64,000 nucleotides of DNA from Blastobasis lacticolella (taxonomy: Eukaryota > Arthropoda > Insecta > Lepidoptera > Blastobasidae): contig LR990050.1 in the NCBI GenBank assembly GCA_905147135.1, forward strand, positions 10,290,001 to 10,354,000. Direction: 5' to 3'. A model generated the notes under the pieces. That model was not told the origin of the DNA, made no database searches, and saw only the letters and a program-made list of their open reading frames with translations. Position numbers and translations under genes: made by a program. Shown piece by piece: positions 23,401 to 34,737 of this stretch. Within the stretch, counting starts at the first letter, position 1. Every line of letters begins with the position of its first letter.

Positions 23401-24393
23401 TTGTTTTGGGACATAAGTATATAAGAAATACAACGTAATTGTATCTACGATATTGACGTCATTGAAGCAATTAAGTGTTGAACCCTAATGCGTCGTTATC
23501 TAATTTGGAAAGTTAGGTGACAAATCGTTTACCATTAACACCTACCCGCCCGCTACGTCACAAAAGCATGAAATCATACTGGTACTTATTAACATATTAG
23601 TATGATTTTCACAGTAGACGAGTATGTAAACTGTCTAATAGAGTGAATTGACAACATTTAAACAGCTGCTTGCTACTGACGTAAATAACATAGTGCGTGA
23701 CGCAAAACAAAGTTTAATAACACTAGTCGGAGTACATACACCAATCAGCTGTTTTAGGAACCAACAAATAATTACATCTATCAGATGGGACCCATATGAA
23801 TAACTGTTCTAATGCGATGTGGTAATATTTAAATAATATCTAATAGTATTATGGTAATATTTACAATTACAAAAAAGTAAGTAGGTACAACATGTGGTAG
23901 TTAAAACGACAGGGTATAATTTGTAAATAAGTACTAATTTACGACAAATATTTTAAAATTCTACACTACTAATTGCTTTCTAATCTATTATATGGTCTAT
24001 AATTAACAAACCTATTAAAATAAGTGTTTATTGCGGATATCATAGCATTACTATAGCAAGTGCACAACTTAACACTAAACATGAAACGTAGCTAACGTTT
24101 AAGTTAGCAAAGGTACACAGTTACAAACTTAACATACTACAATTAGTTACAGCAAATCTCACCTCGAGCATCCACGTCGTGACCACCTTCCTCATGAAGG
24201 GCTGTATGTCGATCTGGACGTTCTGGAAGTAGTCTGTATGAAGAGCGTGCGCCCGCTCCAGCGTTAGGAGGTTAGGCAGCACGCGAGGGTCCCGGTCCAG
24301 GGCCGGGTCAGGCCCAGCCGTGCGGATGTCCATCACCCGCTCGCCACCGCTCTCTCCAGACCCCTGCATGCTCTCGCCACAAGACAAATCCAT
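14462..24393 (-). CDS. CycD: G1/S-specific cyclin D
   Basis: Regulatory subunit of CDK4/6, which phosphorylates Rb to start S phase. Four coding exons (minus): 24393-24163, 22523-22308, 20442-20286, 14745-14462. They total 888 bp and 295 aa, the length of human cyclin D1. The start is MDLSCGES, whose L-S-C-G-E fits the Rb-binding LxCxE motif; an upstream in-frame ATG at 24426 is less likely. The cyclin box begins at about residue 67 (MRKVVTTWMLE, VCEEQQCEEQVFPLAVSYMDR, LLASKF, YTDNSV) and a second cyclin fold follows in exons 3-4. The C-terminus TPTDVQDVHF keeps the threonine degron (TPTDV) that GSK3-type kinases mark in cyclin D1. Introns are 1.6, 1.9 and 5.5 kb; the last holds repeats and GC-rich islands. 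Family membership is certain. Confidence 0.96.
14880..15450. repeat. Diverged tandem repeat in the last cyclin D intron
   Basis: The phrase 'tcccgttgaactcttttcta' or a variant starts at about 14886, 15112 and 15376, giving spacings near 226 and 264 bp. Downstream phrases ('aacaaggtttcaa', 'ttgtcaaattttaa') are also shared. A (CATCATCATCATCAT) run at about 14969 is an RTE or SINE tail on the minus strand. Confidence 0.5.
16590..18130. other. GC-rich islands in the last cyclin D intron
   Basis: Peaks of CpG-rich sequence at about 16600-16750, 17085-17300 and 17880-18060 stand out from the AT-rich intron, with smaller ones near 19490 and 19970. None has a splice-bounded frame resembling a protein. 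They could be intronic regulatory elements or alternative promoters, but nothing here decides it. The rest of the intron to 20285 and the intron 20443-22307 show no gene. Confidence 0.3.
18469..18511. other. Perfect hairpin, 17-bp arms, 9-nt loop
   Basis: Left arm 'catttcaatggagagta' (18469-18485), loop 'ttgccgcat', right arm its exact complement (18495-18511). At 43 nt in total it is short for a microRNA precursor. It lies in the last cyclin D intron. Confidence 0.8.
22620..22665 (+). repeat. RTE 3'-end remnant in cyclin D intron 1
   Basis: 'atggtcaagtccagctgtgg' and 'acagttatagg' repeat the RTE terminal phrase seen at 1525 and 46425, without the (ATG)n tail. The rest of this intron (22666-24162) shows no gene or clear repeat. 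Confidence 0.4.
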
Positions 24394-24800
24394 CGCAAAA
24401 GTCCACAGAATACAAGTCCACACCAATCTCTAGTAAATACACCACGAATGTTCGGGGAATGTAACGGGAAAACGAATCCACAGGAGTCAACAGAACTGTT
24501 TTCACCACTTTAGTTCGCAGGTAGTTTCGCGCAAAATGTACGTCGAACTCGGTATGGAGCTATCGGCACCGCACAGCCGCCCCGTGAGCGGCTCACAGAG
24601 TAGTGTCGTCGGTCGAGGTCTCCGAGTGCCGGCCCGGTGCTCCGGAACGTATGCGCGTGCGATGCCCCTCGCCCCGCGCCCCTCACGCGCCCTGAGACCT
24701 CACCTTCGAATATACCTCTCAAAAGGCATCACCCTCCACCCCTGTTTGTTATTATTAAGTGACGCGACTACTTTTATTCTTACCAAAACGTAGGTAGATG
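24394..24800 (-). promoter_or_regulatory. Cyclin D 5' UTR and probable promoter
   Basis: Directly upstream of the cyclin D start, with a GC- and CpG-rich block at 24540-24715 that fades into AT-rich DNA by about 24800. No TATA box is clear. The assignment rests on position and composition. Confidence 0.45.
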
Positions 24801-25322
24801 ACCCTAGTAGAAGACGTAGGTAGCGATTTTATAGATTTTAGCATTAGGAAGGTATTAATTTTTTATTTGATTTTTTTATATATTAAGCGAAATAAATGTC
24901 TGTGCTATACACGAGCCAATAAAGTTTTCACTTAATTCTAGTGTAGACTTATCTACATAGCTAACAAGCATGACGAAAAGGCTGAATTTTAAAAACAAAT
25001 AGCTATTACTTACTATAAGAGTAGGTGGGTGAGCATTAATAAGTACCTACAAAAATATACCTAACATAACAATAGAATTACAAACTGCGAACAACTTATG
25101 AGGAAAGGCGACCTTACCACTCAACAAGGCAGACAAACCTTTGGTCGCGGTGGGTGCTTTTTTGGAGATGTCAAAACTTACCTGAGGCAGACATTGTAAG
25201 TAGCGCTGCTGTAACTAGTAAGCAGGCATTTAATAAAGTTAAACAAAATAAATCTCAAATATTTTGGGGTTTACAGTTCAGGTGCAGATATTAAATCTAC
25301 GTCATCGAGTAAAAGGACAATT

Positions 25323-25640
25323 TACTTTGTAGCGATAATAAGGTTTAGGAGACCCACAAAACGAAAAAGAAAAGTGATTTTAATAGTTTAATCTTGGCAA
25401 GAGGATTCGAGGGACCCCGAATTTTTTTACTTCTAGAAGCCACACGAGGATAAGTACCAACTATCGCAAGAAAGGGCGAAGTTTGGATCACTAAAAATGT
25501 TTGTGCCAGTTTGTGCACCTACGTTTTGTGGATCTCTTGAACCTCTACTATCGCTACAAAGTGGATTTTTTCTTGTAGTGGCGTACTTCTAATGGCGTAG
25601 AATAACCCACGGCGCCCTCACCGTCTATATGACCTGACTG
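25323..25640. repeat. Inverted pair of a dispersed repeat
   Basis: The 39-bp segment at 25323-25361 ('ctttgtagcgataataaggt' onward) is close to the inverse of 25523-25561 ('cgttttgtggatctcttgaa' onward), 160 bp away. The right copy continues as the family seen at 11231-11365. The rest of 24800-26138 shows a GC-rich patch at 25830-25910 and no supported gene. Confidence 0.6.
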
Positions 25641-26138
25641 AGCATAATATAACGAGGTTGTCCTTCACAAATAATGCTCCTAAGCTCTGAGGTTAAATAT
25701 CTGCAGAGTAACAATGAAACAAGTTTAATAGAGGACAATAATTTTTCTTTCTTTATTGTTAATAATTATTCTAGCGAACATTCAAATTAAAATATATAAA
25801 AAAACTAACAAAGAGGTGGTGTTTGTCAGGAGGGCGGCGGGCAGCGGCGCGCGCCGGAGGACGGAGGGCGAGGGCAGCTGCACGCGCGCCGGCTGCGCCG
25901 CCCGGTTGACATTCTATTACAAATCCGAGCACACCTGATCTTAAAGACCAGTCATTAATATAATTCTATTATTCTCCAGATTTCAAACGGGACCAGCCTC
26001 GTCGTAAAATGAGTCGCGTGCTTGACGTGCTCCGACCCCATGCATTCGACGCATGCGCGTGCTCTATTATTTTAAAACTCACTTTCAAATAAAAACGAAG
26101 TACCACATTCGTAAATTTAATGTAAATTATTAGCTCCC

Positions 26139-26321
26139 CTACTTCTTCTCATCTTCGTCGGCGTACTTAAGATTATAGATTGGTATATAACTTGTGACGA
26201 TCCGCCAGTCGAAGAGGTACACCACTGTAACTAACGCTCCCGCGCCGAATATAGCAGCCGAAGTAGCAAAAGAACCCAATTGTGCTATTTGCTTTTTATT
26301 TATCATATTGCCTAAATACAA
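26139..26321 (-). CDS. UQCR11: Cytochrome bc1 complex small subunit (UQCR11 / subunit 10 type)
   Basis: A single-exon frame of 60 aa. The family is a single-pass subunit of mitochondrial complex III of 55-65 aa. The visible pattern is a basic N-terminus (INKKQIAQ), a membrane segment (SAAIFGAGALVTVVYLF, residues about 22-38), the family signature D-W-R-(I/L) at 'DWRIVTSYIPIYN', then a charged tail (YADEDEKK). The first ATG (26321) gives a length matching the fly homologue; a second ATG at 26306 is possible. It lies upstream of cyclin D on the same strand. I cannot exclude a recent duplicate, but the frame is clean. Nothing assignable lies from 26322 to 27140. Confidence 0.75.
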   Translation of the reverse strand: MYLGNMINKKQIAQLGSFATSAAIFGAGALVTVVYLFDWRIVTSYIPIYNLKYADEDEKK

Positions 26322-27140
26322 GCTAATTTATACATAAGTATGTACTTAGCTTAGGTCTTGTTTTGTATATTATTGCGTGATAAGACCAAAAATTTACTTT
26401 ACCTGACATTTGACATCCACAGAGAAATTATTCTACTTGGTCATGACATTTATCTGGTAATGGTCATAAAAAAGTTACCTCACATCTTTGATTATCTATA
26501 CAAAGTTAGCTTAGAGCAAATTTTTTTCTATGACACATAAAACAGTTTTGCTAGTATCACAGACATTTGACGTATGCGCAAAGACAGTCTTATCACTTTC
26601 AGTGATCCATACAACCTTACTTTTTTTATCTACTTAATGTTAATTTATTATTATTGTAATAAGTTAGCCGGAAGTGCATCGGACATTTGGTTGGTACGTC
26701 TGGGATCGCCGACGCGGGCGATTCCCGCGGTGTCCGCTGCCACATGCGCGTGCGCCGGCCCACATGCCATCGTCAAATTACGCCGCCACAGCCTAACCAC
26801 TAATTATGAACTTATCAATTTGTCAACCCATTCCCATCTTGCCCTTTATCTCTACGAACGAATCGATACCAATCAAATTAGCTAGCTGTCGCTTCAGCTG
26901 CTTTACTTTCCCACGCCTTTGTAGATCAAACCTGAAATAGGTATATGATTAAGTACTAAACTTATCTGTCGAAGTATTACACTCGTCCTATGCTGTTTTA
27001 ACTGATTGAAGGAAATTATAGATACAATCTTAAGAAATAAACAATAGCAATAGTAAGCAGATGGTACTGATAATTCCTAGAGTCACACTTATTTTACGAT
27101 ACCGTTATCACTATTAAAATAACAAAAAACCATCTTCTAT

Positions 27141-27347
27141 CTATTTATCTTCTCCTAAGCGTGTCCATGACAAACCCAACGTTGTGGCCCAAAACCCATT
27201 GTCGGCGTCTGTTATTAGATCCTGCGTGCAGGTTGTTGGGCACGCAAAACACAAGTGGTGTGGCATAGTTTGGACAGCACCGCAGGTACAGGTACAGGTA
27301 CAGTTACAGTTGGCGTCGGAGGCACCCGAAAGACCCCTTTCGTCCAT
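27141..27347 (-). repeat. LINE C-terminal fragment (zinc-knuckle-like)
   Basis: On the minus strand it reads '...CGAVQTMPHHLCFACPTTC' then 'DLITDADNGFWATTLGLSWT' and a stop. C.C....T..H....CP is the usual ending of several insect LINE ORF2 proteins. An (AGGTAC)n-type microsatellite lies over the Cys repeat at 27288-27305. From 27350 to 27650 nothing is recognised. Confidence 0.45.
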
Positions 27348-27654
27348 GTAATCCTTGCTTGCTTACCGGTGTGGGTCTGAGAGATATACCCGATTATGAA
27401 TTAGAACCAGACCATTTGTATTCAGTTTATACGTCAACAGCCTGACCACATATGTCAGTGTCGTTGTCTCCCCAACTTGAACCTTGAAGTAGGGATGGTT
27501 AATAAAGTCGCCGATCATAACTTTTGGTTGATTATATTTAGGAAGGCTTAAACTGGAACGGAGTTCTAAAGGATATATACACTGGCGATGGAGCAGTTGG
27601 TGGCCATAAGCTCACGCCGGGAGCAACATCCAACAACTGAATTACCGTGTTTTG

Positions 27655-27800
27655 GATGGTATTTTTTTTTATACCACTAAGGTGGCAAACAAGCTTGCGG
27701 CTGCCTGATGGTAAGTAGCCACCGCAGCATATGGACGTTTGCAGTACCAGGGGCATCACCCACGCGTTGCCGACCCCGTAAAAACCTTTTAACCTCTTTA
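27655..27800 (+). repeat. Dispersed lepidopteran repeat
   Basis: 'ggtggcaaacaagcttgcgg', 'ctgcctgatggtaagtagcc', 'accgcagcatatggacg' and 'cacgcgttgccgacccc' follow each other. This order is familiar to me from interspersed repeats of many moth genomes; I recall no established name. It has no coding frame. Confidence 0.5.
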
Positions 27801-28094
27801 TTTCTCGGCGATGAGTTTGGGTTTCATCTACATGTTCTAGTTACCTGGACACAAATAACATCACAGTGCGTCGCGATACACCGTCGTGCGGTAGAGTTCA
27901 AAAAATATCTGACTTGACCTGTACGGCTTTGGCCATGGAGTATTGGTATGTTTGTCATTGTAGGGAAAAGATTAGCCAAGTAGCGTTAGGGACTCGCCAA
28001 ATTGTTACCAGGGGGTGCTTTATGCACAAAGAAACAGTGGTACACCTATATTTAAATATACCTTTTGATCATAAGTTGAGTGGTTCAGTTCTGA

Positions 28095-28565
28095 CGACCT
28101 GAGTGGGTCTGCCACAATCAAACTCAACAATCAATCATATCAGCGCCTATGCTCCTCAGTCTGGCTACGCTGACACCAGAAAAACTGCCTTCTGGAATAG
28201 CTACGAAGACACCCTGTGCCGTATATCGTTCTCAGAACAGGTTGTGGTTGGTGCGGATCTCAAAGGTCACGTGGGCTAGAAGAACGTGGAGTTTGGACGG
28301 GACGGGTCTCGACCGAATCCGTATCAAATACATCCTTAACACACTTGGCGTGAAATACATTGCGGTAAGATTGAGGAGGCTCGCCTGCGCTGGTTCAGTC
28401 ACTTGCTGCGAAAGCCACGATGAAACCAGCCATGGTTTAGTAAAGTCCTGTACCGTGGCCTCTTTATTACCAAGCCTGGGCGGCAGCAGGAGATGCGTTA
28501 CATACAATGCCGTCTCCAGAAGAATAAGCTCAAATACGCAACGTTGGCGAGAGACTATTCCTATT
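28095..28565 (+). pseudogene. RTE-clade LINE remnant: endonuclease fused to C-terminus by deletion
   Basis: One frame gives 'ISAYAPQSGYADTRKTAFWN' and 'VVVGADLKGHVG', the middle of an RTE-type APE endonuclease (SAYAP...GD.NGHVG). It jumps directly to 'KIEEARLRWFSHLLRKP', a phrase from after the RT. The whole RT domain is missing, and stops and frame changes are present. Confidence 0.65.
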
Positions 28566-28619
28566 AAATGGTTATGGCAGTATGTGTACTGCTCCTTTAG
28601 CTTATATAGAAAAAAATTA

Positions 28620-28772
28620 CATTGACACTTGTGTTGTGACAGTTGTGTGTCAACTGTCAATTGTTGAGTGATATTTGTTCTGTTGTGGTTGTGTTTTTCT
28701 GATTATTTTTGTTCGAATAAATAACTTCAAAACTAAAAATACCTTTAGGTAGTGTTATTATAACACTTCAAA
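28620..28772 (+). promoter_or_regulatory. APC10 promoter and 5' UTR with TGACA/TGTCA motifs
   Basis: 'tgtgacagttgtgtgtcaactgtcaattg' type sequence (28635-28665) holds four TGACA/TGTCA words within about 30 bp, 110-140 bp before the ATG. Similar words stand before Fer3HCH, mRpS6/THOC2 and UQCR11. No TATA box is clear. Promoter use is inferred from position. Confidence 0.4.
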
Positions 28773-29667
28773 ATGACTTCAGAAAAGGATCCTCTTGTTA
28801 ATGAAAGATCAGGCGCTGTTAGAGAAGTTGGGAATCACGCTATTTGGAGTTTATCGTCGTGCAAACCAGGTAAATACAACCTTGTGCCTTACGAACAATC
28901 TACATGGCATACGCAAAATACACATCGAAGTTGAACAGGAGTATTATTTACATTTCAGGATTTGGCATAGACCAATTACGAGATGACTGCATGGACACAT
29001 ATTGGCAATCTGATGGGCAACTTCCTCATCTGGTAAACATCCAATTTCAGAGGAAAACAATGGTATCCCACATATACATCTACACAGACTACAAACTAGA
29101 TGAAAGCTACACGCCCAGCCGAATTTCCATTAGAGCCGGCACACACTTCAATGATTTACAAGAAATAGAAGTAATTGAATTAAATGAGCCAAGTGGTATG
29201 TTATTGCATTATTTTCATTGTTTTCATTATACAAGCTCGGAATGTTAAAAGCTACCTGCTGAGCTACCTAATTTGGGATATTATATCTGAACCTTCTTAA
29301 CCTAGGAGTTATGTACTAAAAATATAATCCATGAATAAAACAGTTTCCTGTTTGTAACACCATCCAATTTCATATAGCAACAGGTAGCACTCGCTTCTAT
29401 ATGTTTGCACATTTCATTGTTTTCCAAATATTTACATCGTATCTCACTATTTCAGGTTGGGAAGTAATACCAATCAAGGACATACATGAGCGGCCCATTA
29501 GAACTTATATGATACAGATAGCAGTGCTTAGCAACCACCAAAACGGCAGAGATACGCACATGAGACAAATAAAAGTACATTCTCCCTGTGAACCAACATC
29601 TTTCGACATAAATAAGTTTAGAAATTTTTCTACTGTACAATTCCAGCAATATGCTACAATACGATAA
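28773..29667 (+). CDS. APC10: Anaphase-promoting complex subunit 10 (DOC1)
   Basis: Processivity and substrate-recognition subunit of the APC/C ubiquitin ligase, forming the D-box co-receptor. Exons: 28773-28869, 28959-29195, 29456-29667; 546 bp, 181 aa, near the 185 aa of the human protein. The DOC (galactose-binding-like) fold covers almost the whole chain: 'AIWSLSSCKPG', 'DQLRDDCMDTYWQSDGQLPH', 'LVNIQFQRKT', 'DYKLDESYTPSRISIRAG', 'IQIAVLSNHQNGRDTHMRQI'. It ends in the Ile-Arg (IR) tail that docks to APC3/CDC27. The splice sites are standard and phases close. It is convergent with eIF2B epsilon, their stop codons 379 bp apart. Confidence 0.97.
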
Positions 29668-30046
29668 TCCTAAATAGATTTAAACATCCCCCACTGGAAA
29701 CGGGAACTGGTACTAAAACCGAAATTGTTCACAAATCTGCACATTCTAACCCGCTATGTAAACAGAGGGGTTATGTTTAATTGGTGTGTGTTGTGTAGCT
29801 TTTTCTCTGAGGCATCATGGATGATGAAGAAATGGTGGAGGGATTTTTATTATTGAAATTCTGTTTCATTAAAATCAGTTTTGTAATTCAAACAATATTT
29901 GAAAACAAATACTAACAACATCTGTATAAGAAAACTGCAGGTGAATGTATCTATAATATTTTAATAGTGTATTAATAATCTTCATAAAACAATTTTTCTG
30001 ATTAACATTCTTTTATTATTCAAACAATCTTATCATTATACAAAAG

Positions 30047-33000
30047 TTATTCTGATTCCTCACTCTCTTCACTAGCTTCCTGTAACCATTCAAAGAATTT
30101 CACTAAAGATGTTTGTCCAACCAATGGACTTTCATTTTCCTTCAGGTCTTCATACCATTCAATTAGGGAATCTTCATCAACAACATCTGATTCATACAAC
30201 AGATGCACTATTTGCCCAGATTTCCCATTCAGCCACTCACATTTTATACTACTGTCCTGTAAAGTAAATAAACATATAAGGTTCCATAATTACTTTTAGT
30301 TATGTATGGTACTACTATCTACAGATTGATGTACAAACTTAAGAAATATAGTAAATAATTCAAACCCATTTGTAAAACTTTACTATAATCATCTTGGCAT
30401 CAATATCTCGGTTGCATTATCACAGGCAAAGCCCCGGGGTCCACCACCATGGCCATGATCCTGGATTTGGCAGATCAGCTAATTACAGTGTACAACATCT
30501 GTGTAAAACACTATGAGCATGTATTTATTTTTACAACTTTCCTACATACCTCAACAGCTTTCAAACAGTCCATAATTGATGATTTTGTCTTGATATAATT
30601 TGCCAATATAGGCCTGAAGAACTTGAAAATGTCTTTGACTGTGTTTATTACACTTTTAGCTTCAGCCAATATAGGTATGCTCAGCATTGCCCTCACAACA
30701 AAAAAGTTCACTTCATGCAACTGAATGTTGTATGCATATCTTGAAGAATTTATTTCCAAGATCAAATAATCACATTTCAGTTTATCATCATAACCTCTTG
30801 CCAAACTGTCAATCACTTCCTGTAGGAAAACTGAAACAAAAACAAGTGTTTTCAATTAAATTTTAACATGCTTTACAACAATGTATATAACATTTTAGCC
30901 TGTAGGATTATTCCAAGAGTAAGCATAGGTAAGGTACTCTACTCACTATTGGTATCTTCTTGGATTGGAGAATCTGGTAAAGTCGATTCTGCACTACTAT
31001 CAGACGAATAACATGACTCGCTGTCACTCCATGTCTTCTCAAACCCAATGAAGTCATCAGCTCCACTCCCTGACGATTCATTCTCCCACTCTGTACCACT
31101 CTCTGAAGTGGACTTTTGAAGTGGTTTCTCTGAAAATTTAAAAATGTTCTAATACAGCTATTTGTATAGAAATGAATATTTAAATAGCCCTAGAAAAGAT
31201 GTAAGTAGATAATCACCACTGATATTAGAAATAATCTGCATGCTCACAAACTTAAAGGCACTGCAATCGAACAATCTTATATGCAATGAGACACACAATT
31301 TAGTTATGTTTGTTTAAATACAAAGAGAAGTATTTTTTAGATCAATTTTATTACTGTATAGTTGAATAAACATAACACAAACAGAGGCTCTAATAAAACA
31401 AGCCATTTTGCATACTACCCCTATGTAGTCGTTGTGTTGTATATTTGTTCAACTATAAATAATTAAAACAAAATGTATACCTTATGAGGGACTGAATATT
31501 ATAATAATTAATAACATTTTTATACCTCTGTATGACTTACCATTATCCTTGTCTTCTGAAGCTTCAATTATATTTCCCTTTAATATGCTGCCAGCTTTTA
31601 TATTTACATTGGCAGCTATTATGGCACCAGCATCCAAAATAGAGTTTTCTTCAATTACACAATTTTCATCAAGGAAGCAATTAGTTACTTTGCAATTGTC
31701 CTTGATCATAACATTATTCATTACCAGGCTTCCGAAAATAGTAACATTGTTCCCTATATTACAATTGTCTCCAATAAAGGTTTTTGAAATTGAAGTATGA
31801 TCATTGATTGCAGTATTACTACCTATAAAAACATCTTCCACTAGAGTACAGGATCTAAAAAATAAATTAGATGGATATTGTATATAACATTATAATAATT
31901 AAAATTGATATTAAAGTAGAGCTCGTCTAATCTAAAATGACGCGCCCCACTATCGCAATAACGCACACAAGCAAGTTTAAAATATGGACGCAATACATAT
32001 ACAAATGCCGTTGTAATTGGTCATTCAGTTGCCAGTGAGACACCAACGTAGGAGCTCGCGTCGTTCGATTGGAGCAGTCGACGCTCCCACACAGATGAAG
32101 TGTCGTTATTAATATTTGCACTCACACATCGAAATCAACTAAGTAGTGGGGCGCATCATTTTAGACTAGACGAGCTCTACTATAACTTGTAATACCTGCT
32201 CAAAGATGATGTTTTGTGGCGATAATTATGATTTGCCATAAATATGAAATTATTTTGATAAAATGAACCAGTCTCAATAGACAGAGGATATGCCCAATGG
32301 TGGAGTATGTCCCGGCTGTAAAATAAAATCATTGTATTAGTTATGTTATAACATAATATGAGATAAGTACCTATTGAAGATCCTGTAATGAACAACATAC
32401 CACACAATCTGATAAGTCTTCCAATTTGTTACAGCAGCTGCATATTGATTGTCTTTCAATAATGTATAATATAAGGAACTTGCTAGAATTTCCTCATTGA
32501 TAAGTATGCCATGAATGAAATCATCTCTTGTTTGAAAATCAAAATTGTCAGAGAAAAGTGGGGGGACTGATGGTGAACACAGAGCAATATTAGCATCTGC
32601 CAGATTGTGATGAAGTTTGACTTCTGAATGGTTGAGTACACTTTCCTGCAAAGAAAATGTGACATGAAAACCCAAAACTTCATTTTAATTATAAAGAACT
32701 TAGATCATTACAACACATAATAATAGACCTACCAAAGGTAAATTGAGAGACTTGTTATGTGCTTTAGGTCTGCATTTTTGATGAATTAGAACCTTTTTAG
32801 TATTTCCATCTGCTGCCAAAAATAACTGCTTATCTGAACTAATCAGGGGATGGCCCCAGGACACTTTCTTGTACACAAGTGTCATGGCTGCACCTTTATC
32901 TTTTTTACATAGCTGTCTGGAAATGTTTAAATAAATGGTTACATCTCATCAACAATATAAATATAAATCAACATAACATGTTAGTCTTATTTTACTTACT

Positions 33001-33800
33001 TATGTTGTTCTAAAAGAGCAGAAAAATTTATATTGGTTACTGAATTCACTCCAAGAAGAATAAAATATCCTCTTACAAGACCTGCAGCATCAATTTCTCT
33101 CATGACATCTCCCATTGTTTGACAAGTTTCTGAAGTAAGTACTTGCACTTCCATTGTTAGGCTCCATAGAGATTTACTTTCTATTTTCCTTCTGTAACCG
33201 TTAAAATTCCACAAGTAAAATATAAACTGTACAATCATTTGATCTAATTATTTAAGTTAATCCTCAATTTGTACAGAGCGGGAATGCTGCTAGCGTAATG
33301 GGCACCTTTGTGCCGGGAACAATCAGGGGTGGGCAGTTTGACTTGAATTGGTTTTTTTTGTGTATAATTATTGATTTAATTATTAATTAGGCTTAGGTTT
33401 TTTAACTACTGTAATTATTCACTTTTCCTTTCATTTATTCACTTCTGTAAATATTGTAAATGTAATTAGTAAAATCATAAAAAATATTCTCACCTTATAT
33501 GTTCTTTGATTTTATGGCCATCTTGACAGCAGAATAAAACAACTTCACCAACTCCCCCCAGTGCAAGAGATTCAAGAGAGTAATCCAAAAGAGGTACACC
33601 TGCTACTGGAAATAAACCCTTGAAAAAAACAGTGCATATGGTAACATAGTTTATTTAATAAATATGCCTTGTATGTAAGTATGAGTATGGAACAATATTC
33701 CACCAACCATTGGTTTTGTTTTGTTTATTGGAGTAAAATTGCTATTGAATGTATCCATAATAACCACAGCTTGTACAACATTTTCTTTATCTATTTCCAT
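30047..33800 (-). CDS. eIF2Bepsilon: Translation initiation factor eIF2B, epsilon subunit
   Basis: Catalytic subunit of eIF2B, the GDP/GTP exchange factor for eIF2. Ten exons (minus): 33800-33708, 33618-33494, 33191-33000, 32916-32733, 32645-32401, 32315-32196, 31854-31541, 31129-30947, 30830-30550, 30256-30047; 1947 bp, 648 aa. The N-terminal nucleotidyltransferase-like domain includes 'VQAVVIMDTFNSNF', 'PLLDYSLESLALGGV' and 'SDNFDFQTRDDFIHGILINE'. A left-handed beta-helix follows (about 320-420, hexapeptides such as IGDNCNIGNNV). After an acidic Ser/Glu linker comes the C-terminal W2/HEAT domain with catalytic-type aromatic and acidic ends ('DEDSLIEWYEDL', 'KFFEWLQEASEESEESE'). Intron 6 holds a MITE. 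A minus-strand AATAAA is 30 bp beyond the stop. Confidence 0.96.
31916..32180. mobile_element. MITE with 36-bp near-perfect TIRs in eIF2B epsilon intron 6
   Basis: The left arm 31916-31951 ('gtagagctcgtctaatctaa' onward) and the right arm 32145-32180, inverted, differ at only two positions. The 265-bp element has no coding frame. The flanks 'ttaaa' and 'tataa' do not give a certain target duplication. Confidence 0.85.
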
Positions 33801-34214
33801 TTTTGAAAATAGTTATTTATATGAGCTTTTGTAGGTTATTTCACAACTTTTTTAAGTATTGGCAATGCAACGATAGCTGAAGAAATTTGAATTTAATGAA
33901 TATCATAACAAAGCACACAGTGAAATGTAAATAAATTAAGTGAATTATTTCGAATTCACATGAAAAAAAACTATTTAATCCTGAATAAATTCTTGCAATG
34001 CAAGCAAATGAACTTGAACAAGAAAGACTAACAAACAAGCAAACAAACCCAACCGAACCAATGACGTATGAATGTCATCGATGACATTAGTTAGTGTACC
34101 ACGGACTAATTATAAATTTTTATATGAAAGAGGAAACGACATTATCCTCATAGTGCCCTGCCGTCTAATGATGTTCACTATTTAATTCATTTCGTTTCTT
34201 AAAAAACGATTGAT

Positions 34215-34494
34215 TGTACTTCAGAGCGTCGGTGGCCTAATGGCTAGCGTAGTTTATTCTATGTACAATAATTTTAACGGTACTCTTACGGTGAAGCGTT
34301 CTTACATTAGGATTTAATACGTAACGTAGGCTATACGGTACGCAAACAGGCAAGCGAGCCATTGATGGAAAGTGGTGACCAAGGACATCAGCAACACCGG
34401 TCAACAATGTTATGGAGGTCAGACGGTAGTCGCTCCACCTCCTGTATTAACTGATCATGGTCAAAGCTGACCCCGGCCCGGTATATTGATGACA
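34215..34494 (+). repeat. Mosaic tRNA-SINE interrupted by the full-length LINE
   Basis: Starts with the SINE head 'gagcgtcggtggcctaatgg'. It contains an inverted LINE 3'-end piece (34330-34420) and ends with the SINE body 'aggtcagacggtagtcgctc', 'ctgatcatggtcaaagctga' and 'cggtatattgatgaca'. The last 13 bases are repeated at 39188 after the LINE, where the SINE end ('agatg...') resumes. The SINE body also occurs at 43320-43450 and 45348-46045. Confidence 0.65.
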
Positions 34495-34737
34495 GACGCG
34501 CTCGGCAGGCGCTTGCGACGGACGTGTGCAGTAATTCTATTTAATTTAATTTACAAGTGTAATTTCTAAAATAAGCGCTAATACAGTGTAGTGAAAGTCT
34601 CATTTTGGATACCTCTAACAAGCGACTTAAGACCACTTACTACAAAGTGTACCTCGCAGAAGAAGAGGGCAGCAGCAGTTCGCTGACTTTGTCTATCTTA
34701 CTGATAATATTACTCGACTTATTCAAGATGAACGTGC

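Noticed and set aside
25820..25915. GC-rich frame containing VQLPSPS on the minus strand, similar to VQLPSPA at 3.2 kb
   Set aside because: Similarity is limited to a few residues in compositionally biased sequence. No splice sites or neighbouring exons.
26820..26935. Possible terminal exon on the minus strand after a 'tttcag' acceptor
   Set aside because: A short frame with no recognised family and no upstream exon. Not enough to call a gene.
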